Shown: positions 7,763-16,473 of the stretch, in pieces
Layout: every line of letters begins with the position of its first letter
Position numbering within the stretch: the stretch's first letter is position 1
NCBI RefSeq assembly: GCF_000315235.1
Contig: NZ_BALG01000087.1
Coordinates: 1 to 35,207, forward strand
Direction: 5' to 3'
Length of the DNA stretch: 35,207 nucleotides
From: Paenibacillus popilliae ATCC 14706
GTDB lineage: Bacteria > Bacillota > Bacilli > Paenibacillales > Paenibacillaceae
The notes under the pieces: model-generated
Database searches by the model: none
What the model was told of the DNA's origin: nothing
Seen by the model: only the letters and a program-made list of their open reading frames with translations
Made by a program: the position numbers and the translations under genes

Positions 7763-8877
7763 AGGACAATCAAGAGAAGCAAGTATGCAGCGGCTGCGGC
7801 GTTACGGTGCAGACCGGCCATGCCGATCAGCTCGGCTATGTCCCGGCGGCCGCGCTGACTCGTTCGCCGCTGATTTGCCAGCGCTGCTTCCGGATTAAGC
7901 ATTATAACGAAGCGGCTTCCGTGGCGCTGGATCAGGATGATTTTTTGCGTTTGCTGGGGCGAATCGGCCAGGAGGACGCGCTGGTCATCCATATTGTCGA
8001 TCTGTTCGATTTTGACGGCAGCGTCATTTCCGGACTCCAGCGGTTCGTCGGGAATAATCCGGTGCTGCTTGTCGTGAACAAGATCGATCTACTGCCCCGT
8101 TCGACGAATTGGAACCGCCTGACGAACTGGGTGCAGCGGCAAGCGAAGGAGCATGGCCTCCGCATAGTGGATGTCATGCTCGTCAGCGCCAAGCGCAATG
8201 CCGGCTTCGAGCGGCTCGTGGAGCAGATGAGCCATTGGCGGCGCGGCCGCGATGTCTATGTCGTCGGAGCGACAAACGTCGGCAAATCCACGCTGATAAA
8301 CCGTCTTATTCATGATTACAGCGATATGGAGCGCGAGCTGACGACTTCCCGTTATCCGGGAACGACACTGGATGTCGTACATATTCCGCTCGATGACGGC
8401 AAGCATATCATTGATACGCCGGGCATCGTCTATACGAGCCGCTTGACGGAATTGGCCAGCCGACAAGATCTGGGGGCCCTGCTGCCGGACAAGCCGCTCA
8501 AGCCGTCTGTCTACCAATTGAACGAAGGGCAGGTGCTGTTTTTCGGGGCGTTTGCGCGCTTTGATTTTGTGGAAGGGGAACGGCAATCCTTTACATGCTA
8601 CATATCAAATGGACTTCCCATCCACCGGACGAAGCTGGATCGGGCAGACGCCTTGTATAAAGAGCACCGTGGCGAGCTACTGTCGCCGCCGACGCGGGAT
8701 CGCCTGAATGAGCTGCCGGCCTGGACGAAGCATCAGTACCGGATTGCGACAGGAGCTGAGACCGATATATTCATCTCAGGGCTTGGATGGATCAAATGCA
8801 ACGGCAAGGAAGGGGCGCTCGTTGAAATCCACGCGCCCAAAGGGGTTAAGGTGTTGACCCGCCGTGCGATGATCTAG
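7759..8877 (+). CDS. yqeH: Ribosome biogenesis GTPase YqeH
   Basis: Circularly permuted GTPase that takes part in 30S ribosomal subunit assembly. The 372-residue protein has an N-terminal zinc finger (C10-x2-C13 and C40-x2-C43) and then GTPase motifs in permuted order: G4 NKID (107-110), G5 SAK, G1 GATNVGKS (170-177), G3 DTPG (219-222). A C-terminal RNA-binding-like domain follows. GTG 7759 is chosen because AGGAGG (7746-7751) is seven bases upstream and the protein then begins like B. subtilis YqeH; a GTG at 7738 would add seven residues with no site of its own. Confidence 0.95.
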   Translation: MKDNQEKQVCSGCGVTVQTGHADQLGYVPAAALTRSPLICQRCFRIKHYNEAASVALDQDDFLRLLGRIGQEDALVIHIVDLFDFDGSVISGLQRFVGNNPVLLVVNKIDLLPRSTNWNRLTNWVQRQAKEHGLRIVDVMLVSAKRNAGFERLVEQMSHWRRGRDVYVVGATNVGKSTLINRLIHDYSDMERELTTSRYPGTTLDVVHIPLDDGKHIIDTPGIVYTSRLTELASRQDLGALLPDKPLKPSVYQLNEGQVLFFGAFARFDFVEGERQSFTCYISNGLPIHRTKLDRADALYKEHRGELLSPPTRDRLNELPAWTKHQYRIATGAETDIFISGLGWIKCNGKEGALVEIHAPKGVKVLTRRAMI

Positions 8878-8888
8878 CACAATATACC

Positions 8889-8898
8889 GGGGGGGGGG
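8889..8898 (+). repeat. G10 homopolymer just before aroE
   Basis: Ten consecutive G residues lie between the yqeH stop (8877) and the aroE start (8907). The tract runs into the GGCGGAG stretch that would serve as the aroE ribosome binding site. Runs of this length are prone to slippage, so the spacing ahead of the start could vary between cells; it is also a place where sequencing length errors occur. Confidence 0.85.
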
Positions 8899-8906
8899 CG
8901 GAGACT

Positions 8907-9800
8907 ATGGTACAAAACGATCTGGCCGGGACGATGCGGCCTTCGGCGGCCATCGACAGCTCGACCGCCGTGTTCGCGGTCATCGGCGATCCGATCAAGC
9001 ATTCCACATCGCCGTTGATGCACAATGCCGCCCTGCGGGAGCTTGGGCTGAACGCCGTATATACGGCGTTTCATGTCGCGTCCGAACAGTTGGAGCAGGC
9101 CGTGCAGGGCATGCGCGCGCTAGGCATGTGCGGAATGAATGTGACCATTCCGCACAAGGAAGCGGTCATGGCGCATCTGGATGAAGTGGATGAGAGTGCG
9201 AGTGTCATCGGCGCTGTCAACACCATCGTCAACCGGAGTGGCCGGTTGATCGGCTATAATACGGACGGTCTCGGGTTCGTCCGCTCGCTGCAAGAGGAGA
9301 TATTCTCCAATCTCCACCAGTCCCGGATCTTGCTGATCGGGGCGGGCGGTGCGGCGCGCGGCATCGCTTATGCGCTGCTGAAGGCGGGATGCCGCCGCTT
9401 GCAGATTGCCAATCGCACGCTGGAACGGGCCGAGGTGCTGGCGCGCGATCTGTCTGCCTTCGGGACGGTAGCTGCCGTCCAGCTCGGCACGCGGCCGACT
9501 ATCGACGCGCATGAGGTGGATATCGTCATTCATACGACCTCCGTCGGCATGCATCCGGATGGGGAGGCGGTGCCGTTCGATCCCGACTGGCTGCGGCCGG
9601 ATATGATCGTAAGCGACATCGTCTACAACCCGCTGAAGACGGCCTTGCTGCGGGAAGCGGGCAAGCGCGGCTGCCGCACGCACAGCGGACTCGGCATGTT
9701 CGTCTATCAGGGCGCAATCGCGCTGGAGCTGTGGACGGGCGCCGCCGCGCCTGTACCCTTGATGCGGGAGCAAGTATGGAATACATTGCGACACGAATAA
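8907..9800 (+). CDS. aroE: Shikimate dehydrogenase (NADP+)
   Basis: Reduces 3-dehydroshikimate to shikimate with NADPH in aromatic amino acid synthesis. The 297-residue protein shows the shikimate-binding GDPIKHSTSPLMHN, the catalytic Lys84 in NVTIPHK and Asp120 in YNTDGLGF. The NADP-binding motif GAGGAARGIAYALL is followed by NRT, typical of NADP specificity, and the C-terminus has YNPLKTALL and GLGMFVYQGAIALELWTG. The N-terminus is about 15 residues longer than usual before the conserved FAVIGDP. ATG 8907 follows the G10 tract and a GGCGGAG site. In Bacillus the same position in this operon is held by aroD/aroE. Confidence 0.95.
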   Translation: MVQNDLAGTMRPSAAIDSSTAVFAVIGDPIKHSTSPLMHNAALRELGLNAVYTAFHVASEQLEQAVQGMRALGMCGMNVTIPHKEAVMAHLDEVDESASVIGAVNTIVNRSGRLIGYNTDGLGFVRSLQEEIFSNLHQSRILLIGAGGAARGIAYALLKAGCRRLQIANRTLERAEVLARDLSAFGTVAAVQLGTRPTIDAHEVDIVIHTTSVGMHPDGEAVPFDPDWLRPDMIVSDIVYNPLKTALLREAGKRGCRTHSGLGMFVYQGAIALELWTGAAAPVPLMREQVWNTLRHE

Positions 9801-9838
9801 ACCATTGTTATTATCAGACATATAAGGAAGGGGAAAAC

Positions 9839-10129
9839 ATGCTAACAGGAAAACAAAAGCGCTATTTGCGCTCGCTCGCACATCATGTGCAGCCTATTTT
9901 TCAAGTAGGCAAAGGGGGAACCAACGATCAGCTTATCCGCCATATCGAGGAAGCGCTGGAGGTGCGCGAGCTGATCAAAGTATCGATTTTGAGCAACTGC
10001 ATGGACGATCGCTTCGAGGTTGCCGATGAATTGGCAGGCCGCTCGGGAGCCGAGCTGGTCCAAGTCATCGGGAAGACGATCGTGCTCTACAAGGAATCGG
10101 CTGAACATAAACAGATTGAAATGCCATAA
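9839..10129 (+). CDS. yhbY: YhbY family RNA-binding protein (CRS1/YhbY)
   Basis: A 96-residue single-domain RNA-binding protein of the CRS1-YhbY type, associated with pre-50S ribosomal particles. Conserved parts are LTGKQKRYLRSLAH, the GKGG loop (VGKGGTNDQL), and the C-terminal VQVIGKTIVLYK. ATG 9839 is preceded by AAGGAAGGGG; an in-frame start further upstream would overlap aroE and has no support. It is B. subtilis yqeI by position, between aroE and nadD. Confidence 0.94.
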   Translation: MLTGKQKRYLRSLAHHVQPIFQVGKGGTNDQLIRHIEEALEVRELIKVSILSNCMDDRFEVADELAGRSGAELVQVIGKTIVLYKESAEHKQIEMP

Positions 10130-10148
10130 ACCCGCCGGAGGTGCAGAC

Positions 10149-10757
10149 GTGAGACAAATCGGGATTATGGGCGGGACGCTTAATCCGATCCACCTGGGGC
10201 ATCTGGTGGCTGCCGAATGCGCCCGCGAAGCCGCAAATCTGGATGAGGTGTGGTTCATGCCCGCTCACGTGCCGCCGCACAAGACGAATCATCCTCAGGC
10301 GGAGGGGAAGCATCGCCTGGAGATGACCAAGCTGGCCATCGCGGGCAACCCGTCGTTCCGGGCGAGCGATTGGGAGCTGGCACGAGGCGGGGTGTCCTAC
10401 ACGTATGATACCGTCCTCTCGCTGCGGGCCGCCTACCTGGATGTAAGCTGGCACTGGATTATCGGCGGGGATATGGTGGATTACTTGCCGAAGTGGCACC
10501 GGATCGATGAATTGATGCGTCTAATCCGCTTCGTCGGACTGCACCGGCCGGGCATCCGCTGGAGCGAGGAGAAACTGCCTGCCGCATGGCGCGGCCGCAT
10601 ACTGGGGGCTGACATGCCCCAGATGGATATCTCCTCGACGGATATCCGGCAGCGAAGAGCGGCGGGACGATCGATCCGCTATCTCGTTCCGGAAGCAGTC
10701 GAACATTACATGGCAAGGTGGGGATTATATGAATCTGACGCACCAGCAATTAATTGA
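10149..10757 (+). CDS. nadD: Nicotinate-nucleotide adenylyltransferase
   Basis: Joins nicotinate mononucleotide and ATP to give deamido-NAD in NAD synthesis. The 202-residue protein carries GGTLNPIHLGH with the nucleotidyltransferase H15-x-G-H18, WFMPAHVPPHK, and the C-terminal ISSTDIR (161-167). GTG 10149 is chosen: GGAGGTG lies five bases upstream and the protein then opens directly into the first beta strand. Its 3' end overlaps yqeK by 29 bases, so the yqeK ribosome binding site lies inside nadD. Confidence 0.95.
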   Translation: MRQIGIMGGTLNPIHLGHLVAAECAREAANLDEVWFMPAHVPPHKTNHPQAEGKHRLEMTKLAIAGNPSFRASDWELARGGVSYTYDTVLSLRAAYLDVSWHWIIGGDMVDYLPKWHRIDELMRLIRFVGLHRPGIRWSEEKLPAAWRGRILGADMPQMDISSTDIRQRRAAGRSIRYLVPEAVEHYMARWGLYESDAPAIN

Positions 10758-11304
10758 ATCCGTCCAGGCGCAGATGCCGGCCGCGCGCTGGCAGCATACC
10801 GAGGGCGTGATGGATACAGCCGTGATTTTGGCCCGCCGCTTCGGCGCGGATCCGGAGAAGGCGGAACTGGCGGCGATTCTTCATGATGTCGCCAAATATT
10901 GGCCGACCGACCGGATGGAACGCGTCATTCACGAAGAAAATTTGCCGCCTGAGCTGCTGGAATACGACAAGCAGCTGTGGCACGCGCCCGTCGGCGCGGC
11001 CGTCGCCGCCCGGGACTATGGCGTGCAGGACGAAGAGGTTTTGGATGCGATTCAGTATCATACATCGGGCCGGGCGCCGATGACGCTGCTCGATAAGGTG
11101 GTCTGTCTGGCGGATTATATCGAGCCCGGGCGCGATTTTCCGGACGTGGATCGCATCCGGGAACTGGCCGAGCAGGATGTCAATCTCGCGCTCATCGCTG
11201 GCTTCGATTCGACGATCGGCTATTTGCTTTCCCAGCGCCGCCGTATTTTTCCGCTTACGGTCATTGCGCGGAACCGGCTGATTGAAGAATTAGAGCAGAA
11301 TTAG
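10729..11304 (+). CDS. yqeK: YqeK family HD-domain phosphohydrolase
   Basis: HD-superfamily metal-dependent hydrolase; members of the YqeK family hydrolyse diadenosine tetraphosphate symmetrically. The 191-residue protein has the first His in HTEGVMDTA, the HD pair His52-Asp53 in ILHDVAK, His in HAPVGAAVA, and YHTSGR plus ADYIEPGRDF in the second half. ATG 10729 lies within the end of nadD in another frame, behind AAGGTGGGG. The nadD-yqeK pair is conserved across Bacillales. Confidence 0.94.
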   Translation: MNLTHQQLIESVQAQMPAARWQHTEGVMDTAVILARRFGADPEKAELAAILHDVAKYWPTDRMERVIHEENLPPELLEYDKQLWHAPVGAAVAARDYGVQDEEVLDAIQYHTSGRAPMTLLDKVVCLADYIEPGRDFPDVDRIRELAEQDVNLALIAGFDSTIGYLLSQRRRIFPLTVIARNRLIEELEQN

Positions 11305-11390
11305 GGAAGTCTAACGGCATAAGGGAAGCGGAGCTGCCTGCAATTGCGTTGCCGGAGTGCCAGTACATGAGGATTAAGGGAGGTTACGGT

Positions 11391-11738
11391 ATGACCATTC
11401 AACCAAGTGAGCTGCTCGACATTGTCGTCGCGGCAGCGGAAGAGAAAAAAGCGATGGATCTCGTCGTGCTCGATCTGCAGGAGATTTCCCTGATTGCGGA
11501 TTATTTTGTCATTTGCCACGGGAATTCCGACACCCAGGTGCAGGCCATCACGAACGAGGTGCGCAAACGGGTTCACGAAGCAGGCGGAGCGGTCCGGGGA
11601 ATGGAAGGCATGGAATCCTCGCGCTGGGTCCTGCTCGATCTCGGCGATATCGTCATCCACATCTTCCATCGCGATGAGCGCGAATACTACAACATCGAGA
11701 AGCTGTGGTCCGACGCGAAAGTTGTGGAGATGGCATGA
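11391..11738 (+). CDS. rsfS: Ribosome silencing factor RsfS
   Basis: Binds ribosomal protein uL14 on the large subunit and blocks subunit joining in starved cells. The 115-residue length and the blocks ADYFVICHGNSDTQVQAI, GMEGMESSRWVLLDLGDIVIHIF and REYYNIEKLW are diagnostic. ATG 11391 has GGGAGG (11378-11383) seven bases upstream; a longer frame from 11349 lacks a binding site. The TGA overlaps the next gene (ATGA at 11735-11738). Confidence 0.95.
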   Translation: MTIQPSELLDIVVAAAEEKKAMDLVVLDLQEISLIADYFVICHGNSDTQVQAITNEVRKRVHEAGGAVRGMEGMESSRWVLLDLGDIVIHIFHRDEREYYNIEKLWSDAKVVEMA

Positions 11739-12691
11739 CGCTGACGGCGGGCACGATCAGACGACTGCAGGTGGCACGGGAGGTATCGCCTTACGGTTTC
11801 TTTCTGACAGACGGGCAACAGGACGTCATTCTACATTATTCCGAACTGACAGATTCCGTGAAGCCGGGTGACGAGGTCGACGTCTTTCTATTCTATGATA
11901 CGGAGGATCGGCTCGCGTCGACGATGAAGCGCCCGTTACTGACACTGGATGAGATTGCACCCCTCCAGGTGGCGGATATTCATCCGCGATATGGCTGCTT
12001 CCTGGAAATGGGCATCGGGCGTCAACTCCTGCTTCCGAAGAGCGAACTGCCCGAATACGAGCCGCTTCATCCTCAAGTTGGGGACACGGTCTATACGAAG
12101 ATGGTCCACGACCGGGTAGGCCGGCTCGTGGCGCAGGCGGCGCTGGAACAGGATCTCGTTCCGCTGGCCTTCCATGCGCCGGCCGCTTGGCGCAACACAT
12201 GGCATGAGGCCGTCGTCTACCGGCCGCTGAAGATGGGGACATTCCTCGTGCTTGACGGCGATCCGATCGGCTTTGGCGTCATCGGATTCCTGCACGAGTC
12301 GATTCGGCCGCGGCCGCTTCGGCTCGGGGAGAAGGTGCACGTGCGCGTCACCCATATCCGCGAGGACGGTCGCGTGAACGTAACTATGGCCGAACGCAAG
12401 GAAATTGGCATGGATCGGGATGCGGAGCGGCTGTTCTCATTTCTACGGGAACGTCCGAACGGAGCGATGCCGTATTCGGACGAGACGCCGGCCGATATGG
12501 TGAAGCAGCGGTTCGGCATGAGCAAGTCGGCGTTCAAGCGCGCGGTCGGGCGGCTGATGAGGGCCGGCCTCGTCAAGCAGGAAGGAAGCTGGACGGAGCT
12601 AACGGAGACAGGCGCGGCGCTTGGCCCGGATCAGCTGCAGCAGATCGTCCAGGCAGAGAAGACGGGGCCGCCGCGGCTGAAGAAGCGCTGA
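11735..12691 (+). CDS. cvfB: CvfB/YitL-type S1 RNA-binding protein
   Basis: A 318-residue protein of the CvfB/YitL family: tandem S1-like RNA-binding domains followed by a winged helix. The first S1-like fold covers about residues 1-60, a second with LLPKSELPEYEPLHPQVGD about 70-135, a further S1 unit including VRVTHIREDGRVNVTMAERK about 150-225, and a winged helix (MKQRFGMSKSAFKRAVGRL-like) about 235-295. In Staphylococcus CvfB affects virulence gene expression through RNA. ATG 11735 overlaps the rsfS stop. B. subtilis keeps its yitL elsewhere, so its place inside this operon is a lineage trait. Confidence 0.88.
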   Translation: MTLTAGTIRRLQVAREVSPYGFFLTDGQQDVILHYSELTDSVKPGDEVDVFLFYDTEDRLASTMKRPLLTLDEIAPLQVADIHPRYGCFLEMGIGRQLLLPKSELPEYEPLHPQVGDTVYTKMVHDRVGRLVAQAALEQDLVPLAFHAPAAWRNTWHEAVVYRPLKMGTFLVLDGDPIGFGVIGFLHESIRPRPLRLGEKVHVRVTHIREDGRVNVTMAERKEIGMDRDAERLFSFLRERPNGAMPYSDETPADMVKQRFGMSKSAFKRAVGRLMRAGLVKQEGSWTELTETGAALGPDQLQQIVQAEKTGPPRLKKR

Positions 12692-12727
12692 CAACGCCAC
12701 AGCCCGAGGGAAGGACGGAGAGGCTTG

Positions 12728-13489
12728 ATGGAATCTTACGGCCGCTTTGCCGCGGTCTATGATCGCTTGATGGAGGATATGCCTTATGACGCCTGGGTGG
12801 AATTCGCGGAGGAGGCGTGGCGGCGCTATATGTCGTCGAAGCCGGAGCGGATTGTCGATCTGGGCTGCGGAACAGGCAACATTACACTTCCGCTCGCAGC
12901 CAGAGGCTACGCGCTGACCGGCATCGACCTGTCCGAGACGATGCTGGCCGTCGCCGAGCAGAAGTCCGCTACCGCACGCGCGAAGTCCGGCAGCATCCGT
13001 TGGCTGTGCCAGGATATGCGGGAATGGAATGCGGGCGAGCCGGCAGACGCTGTCGTCTCGTTCTGCGACTGCTTGAATTACATGACCGAAGAGGTGGATG
13101 TGAAGTGGGTGTTCGCGGCCACGTACCGGCAGTTGCGCGCCGGGGGCGTCTTCTTGTTCGATGTGCATTCGATTCGCCACTTCGAGTCGTACGCGGAATC
13201 GCAGCCTTTTGCGTATGACGAGGACGATCTGGCCTATATCTGGTTCTGTGAGTACGATGAAGCACGCCGGGAAATCGAGCATCAGTTAACCTTTTTCATT
13301 CGGCAAGATGGCGGCTCCCTGTTCGAACGGGTCGACGAAGCTCATGTTCAGCGTGCCTATGAGACGGTAGAGATAGTGTCGTGGCTGCGCGAGGCCGGAT
13401 TTACCCGCGTGGAAATGGTTGCCGACTTCGCATGGGATCCGCCGAACAGCCAGTCCGCGCGTATTTTCTATGCTGCGGTGAAGGAATAG
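12728..13489 (+). CDS. yqeM: YqeM-like SAM-dependent methyltransferase
   Basis: Class I SAM-dependent methyltransferase, substrate unknown. The 253-residue protein opens with YGRFAAVYDRLMEDMPYDAW, then motif I VDLGCGTGN (43-51), the acidic GIDLSETML, and SFCDCLNYM, as in B. subtilis YqeM. ATG 12728 is used, with GGAGAGG just upstream; a TTG three bases earlier is equivalent. It ends this operon: a 7-bp hairpin (13489-13495 with 13510-13516) without T run begins at its stop, followed directly by the leuS promoter. Confidence 0.9.
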   Translation: MESYGRFAAVYDRLMEDMPYDAWVEFAEEAWRRYMSSKPERIVDLGCGTGNITLPLAARGYALTGIDLSETMLAVAEQKSATARAKSGSIRWLCQDMREWNAGEPADAVVSFCDCLNYMTEEVDVKWVFAATYRQLRAGGVFLFDVHSIRHFESYAESQPFAYDEDDLAYIWFCEYDEARREIEHQLTFFIRQDGGSLFERVDEAHVQRAYETVEIVSWLREAGFTRVEMVADFAWDPPNSQSARIFYAAVKE

Positions 13490-13521
13490 CCGCCTGTGAA
13501 GCGATGTCTAGGCGGCAATCA

Positions 13522-13550
13522 TTGACAAGATCCATCATTTTCATTATGAT
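13522..13550 (+). promoter_or_regulatory. Sigma-A promoter for the leuS T-box transcript
   Basis: A perfect -35 TTGACA (13522-13527) is 17 bases from TATGAT (13545-13550). A second TATAAT overlaps at 13550-13555 but would need a 22-base spacer. This is one of the strongest promoters in the window and gives a leader of about 470 bases before leuS. Confidence 0.88.
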
Positions 13551-13599
13551 ATAATTACTTGCGTAAGCTGGTCAAGGTTATGCATACAATTGAAGAAGT

Positions 13600-13858
13600 G
13601 CAATCAGACTGTGATGAGGATTAGTAGCTCGGTGCGCGCATCGAACAGAGAGCCGGCGGTTGGTGGAAGCCGGTGATGGGCAGGAGCGAACTCGCCTCGG
13701 AGTCTTGCAGCCGAACGGCAGGGAGGCTGTGACGATTCACCGGCGTTAACGGTGCAGAGGGAGTGGAAGGCAAAGCATGCCCTTCGCTAACTAGGGTGGT
13801 ACCACGGGAATTGAACCTCTCGTCCCTAGCGTTTTCGCTAAGGGCGGGAGGTTTTTTT
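13600..13858 (+). promoter_or_regulatory. T-box leader, leucine type, controlling leuS
   Basis: A tRNA-sensing riboswitch that allows transcription of leuS when uncharged tRNA-Leu accumulates. The conserved T-box AGGGTGGTACCACG is at 13793-13806. Stem I begins near 13615 (GATGAGGATTAGTAG), contains the GGTTGGTGGAAGCC region (about 13656-13669), and carries the probable specifier CTC (13691-13693) in GAACTCGCC, a leucine codon. The terminator stem spans 13816-13851 with T7 at 13852-13858. The specifier codon fits the gene downstream; the exact stem I boundaries are my reading. Confidence 0.93.
13816..13858 (+). terminator. T-box regulated terminator
   Basis: A GC-rich arm at 13816-13831 pairs with 13836-13851 around a TTTT loop, with a few wobble pairs, and is followed by seven T. 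The T-box sequence just upstream offers the competing antiterminator. Confidence 0.88.
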
Positions 13859-13986
13859 GGCTGTATCGGAATAGATAAGCGGCGGACACGCGCGTGACGT
13901 TTCGGTGGCAGCAGCATGAACCAGGCCCGGTGTCCGGCCGTGTCCTGCGGTTCAAGCATGATGATATTCGCATAAGGTGCGGGGCG

Positions 13987-14002
13987 GGCTGCGCGCGCAG
14001 CC
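13987..14002. repeat. 16-bp GC palindrome before the leuS start
   Basis: GGCTGCGCGCGCAGCC is a perfect palindrome ending 15 bases before the AAGGAGG site of leuS. As RNA it could form a six-pair hairpin with a GCGC loop. It lies in a 173-base stretch after the T-box terminator that holds no gene I can support. Confidence 0.5.
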
Positions 14003-14031
14003 TTTGCCGGGCACGGCAAGGAGGATTACGG

Positions 14032-16473
14032 ATGAGTCAAGAAGTCAACCAGCCGCATGGCTATCAACCGCAAATTTTGGAGAAGAAATGGCAGCAGTAC
14101 TGGGAGGAGCACAAGACGTTCGCTATGGAGGAGAACTCCGGCAAGCCGAAGTTCTACGCACTCGACATGTTCCCGTATCCTTCGGGCGCAGGGCTGCACG
14201 TCGGCCACCCGGAAGGATATACGGCAACCGATATCATTTCCCGATTCAAGCGCATGGGGGGGTACAATGTGCTTCATCCGATGGGCTGGGATGCGTTCGG
14301 TCTTCCGGCTGAGCAGCACGCGCTCGACACGGGCGAGCATCCGCGCGACATTACGGTGAAGAACATCAACAATTTCCGCCGCCAGATTAAGTCGCTTGGC
14401 TTCTCTTACGACTGGGCCCGGGAGATCAGCACGACCGATCCCGACTATTACAAATGGACCCAGTGGATCTTCATCCAGCTCTACAAGCGCGGACTCGCGT
14501 ATGAAGCGGAGATTCCGGTGAACTGGTGTCCAGCGCTCGGCACGGTGCTGGCCAACGAGGAAGTGATCGACGGCAAGTCGGAACGCGGCGGCCATCCGGT
14601 CATTCGCAAGCCGATGCGGCAATGGGTGCTGAAGATTACGGAATATGCGGAGCGGCTGCTCGAAGATCTGGATGAGCTGGATTGGCCGGAGAGCTTGAAG
14701 GATATGCAGCGCAATTGGATCGGACGCTCCGAAGGGGCAGAGGTTCGCTTCGCGATCGACGGACATGAGGATCCTATCATCGTGTTCACAACCCGACCGG
14801 ACACATTGTTCGGCGCGACATACTGCGTCTTGGCGCCGGAACACGAGCTGGTTGGCCGAATCACGACTTCCGGACAGCAAGCGGCGGTTCAAGCCTACCA
14901 AGAGCAGGCTGCGCGCAAGAGCGACCTGGAGCGGACTGATCTCGCGAAGGATAAGACCGGGGTGTTCACCGGCGCGTATGCGATCAACCCGGTGAACGGG
15001 GCGAAGCTCCCGATCTGGATTGCCGACTACGTTCTCGCCGGCTACGGAACCGGGGCCATCATGGCCGTTCCGGGTCATGATCAGCGGGACTGGGAATTCG
15101 CGAAGCAATTCGAGCTGCCGATCGTGGAAGTTGTCTCCGGTGGAGATGTAACGAAGGAAGCGTTCAGCGGCGACGCGCCGCATGTGAACTCGGACTTCCT
15201 GAACGGACTCGGCAATGACCAGGCGATTGCCCGCATGAACGAGTGGTTGTGTACGGAAGGCATCGGCCAGCCTAAGGTTACGTACCGTTTGCGCGACTGG
15301 CTGTTCAGCCGCCAGCGATATTGGGGGGAGCCGATTCCGATGATTCATCTGGAAGACGGCACGATGAAGCCGATTCCGGAGTCGGAGCTGCCGCTAATGC
15401 TGCCGGAGGTCGATCACATTCAGCCGTCGGGCACCGGCGAATCGCCGCTGGCGAACGTTGCCAATTGGGTGAATACGGTTGATCCGGAGACCGGGATGCG
15501 TGCGCGCCGCGAGACGAACACGATGCCGCAGTGGGCCGGAAGCTGCTGGTACTATCTGCGCTACATCGATCCGAAGAACGAGAAGGAGCTGTGCTCCAAG
15601 GAGAAGCAGGCTGAATGGCTGCCGGTCGATCTGTATATCGGCGGGGTCGAGCATGCGGTCCTCCACTTGCTGTATGCGCGCTTCTGGCATAAGGTGCTCT
15701 ACGATATCGGCGTCGTCGACACGAAGGAGCCGTTCCAGAAGCTGGTCAACCAGGGGATGATACTCGGTACGAATGGAGAGAAAATGTCCAAATCGCGCGG
15801 CAATGTCATTAATCCGGATGACATCGTGAACGAATTTGGCGCCGATACGCTGCGGATGTATGAAATGTTCATGGGGCCGCTCGAGATTACGAAGCCATGG
15901 AACGAGAAGGGCGTCGAAGGCATGTTCCGCTTCCTGAACCGGATCTGGCGCCTGTTCATTGCGGAGGACGGCCAGTTGAACAGCAAGATTACGGACGGGC
16001 CGGGAGAAGACAGCTTCATCCGCACCTGGCACAAGACCGTGAAGAAAGTGACCGAGGATATGGAGGCGATGCGCTTCAATACGGCCATCAGCCAACTGAT
16101 GATCTTCATTAATGACGCATATAAGGCAGAGACGCTGCCGCGCCAGGCGATGGAGAACTTCGTGCAGCTGCTGTCGCCGCTTGCTCCCCATATTGCGGAG
16201 GAATTGTGGCAGCGCCTGGGGCATAACGATACCATCACGTATGTGCCGTGGCCATCGTATGACGAAGGATTGACGGTGGACGCCGAAGTGGAGATCGTCA
16301 TTCAAGTGAACGGCAAGATAGCGGATCGGATTCGAATCGCCGCCGATGCGGATGAAGCCGCCATGCAGGACAAAGCGATGTCTCTGCCGAACGTTCAGGA
16401 CGCCATGGCAGGCAAGACCGTCCGTAAAGTCATCGCTGTCCAAGGCCGACTCGTCAATATTGTGGTCGGTTAA
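14032..16473 (+). CDS. leuS: Leucine-tRNA ligase
   Basis: Charges tRNA-Leu with leucine. The 813-residue protein is a normal bacterial LeuRS: the class I HIGH-type motif is H56-V-G-H59 in [17 protein letters not shown], the KMSKS loop is K584-S588, the CP1 editing domain lies between them ([34 protein letters not shown]), and [14 protein letters not shown] precedes the anticodon-binding domain. ATG 14032 has AAGGAGG seven bases upstream; the frame is open further upstream but without a binding site. It is under T-box control. Its last 20 bases overlap the 3' end of comER on the other strand. Confidence 0.98.
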   Translation: MSQEVNQPHGYQPQILEKKWQQYWEEHKTFAMEENSGKPKFYALDMFPYPSGAGLHVGHPEGYTATDIISRFKRMGGYNVLHPMGWDAFGLPAEQHALDTGEHPRDITVKNINNFRRQIKSLGFSYDWAREISTTDPDYYKWTQWIFIQLYKRGLAYEAEIPVNWCPALGTVLANEEVIDGKSERGGHPVIRKPMRQWVLKITEYAERLLEDLDELDWPESLKDMQRNWIGRSEGAEVRFAIDGHEDPIIVFTTRPDTLFGATYCVLAPEHELVGRITTSGQQAAVQAYQEQAARKSDLERTDLAKDKTGVFTGAYAINPVNGAKLPIWIADYVLAGYGTGAIMAVPGHDQRDWEFAKQFELPIVEVVSGGDVTKEAFSGDAPHVNSDFLNGLGNDQAIARMNEWLCTEGIGQPKVTYRLRDWLFSRQRYWGEPIPMIHLEDGTMKPIPESELPLMLPEVDHIQPSGTGESPLANVANWVNTVDPETGMRARRETNTMPQWAGSCWYYLRYIDPKNEKELCSKEKQAEWLPVDLYIGGVEHAVLHLLYARFWHKVLYDIGVVDTKEPFQKLVNQGMILGTNGEKMSKSRGNVINPDDIVNEFGADTLRMYEMFMGPLEITKPWNEKGVEGMFRFLNRIWRLFIAEDGQLNSKITDGPGEDSFIRTWHKTVKKVTEDMEAMRFNTAISQLMIFINDAYKAETLPRQAMENFVQLLSPLAPHIAEELWQRLGHNDTITYVPWPSYDEGLTVDAEVEIVIQVNGKIADRIRIAADADEAAMQDKAMSLPNVQDAMAGKTVRKVIAVQGRLVNIVVG

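Noticed and set aside
14026-15348. 440-codon minus-strand open frame over leuS
   Set aside because: Antisense to the highly conserved leuS; composition typical of a shadow frame.
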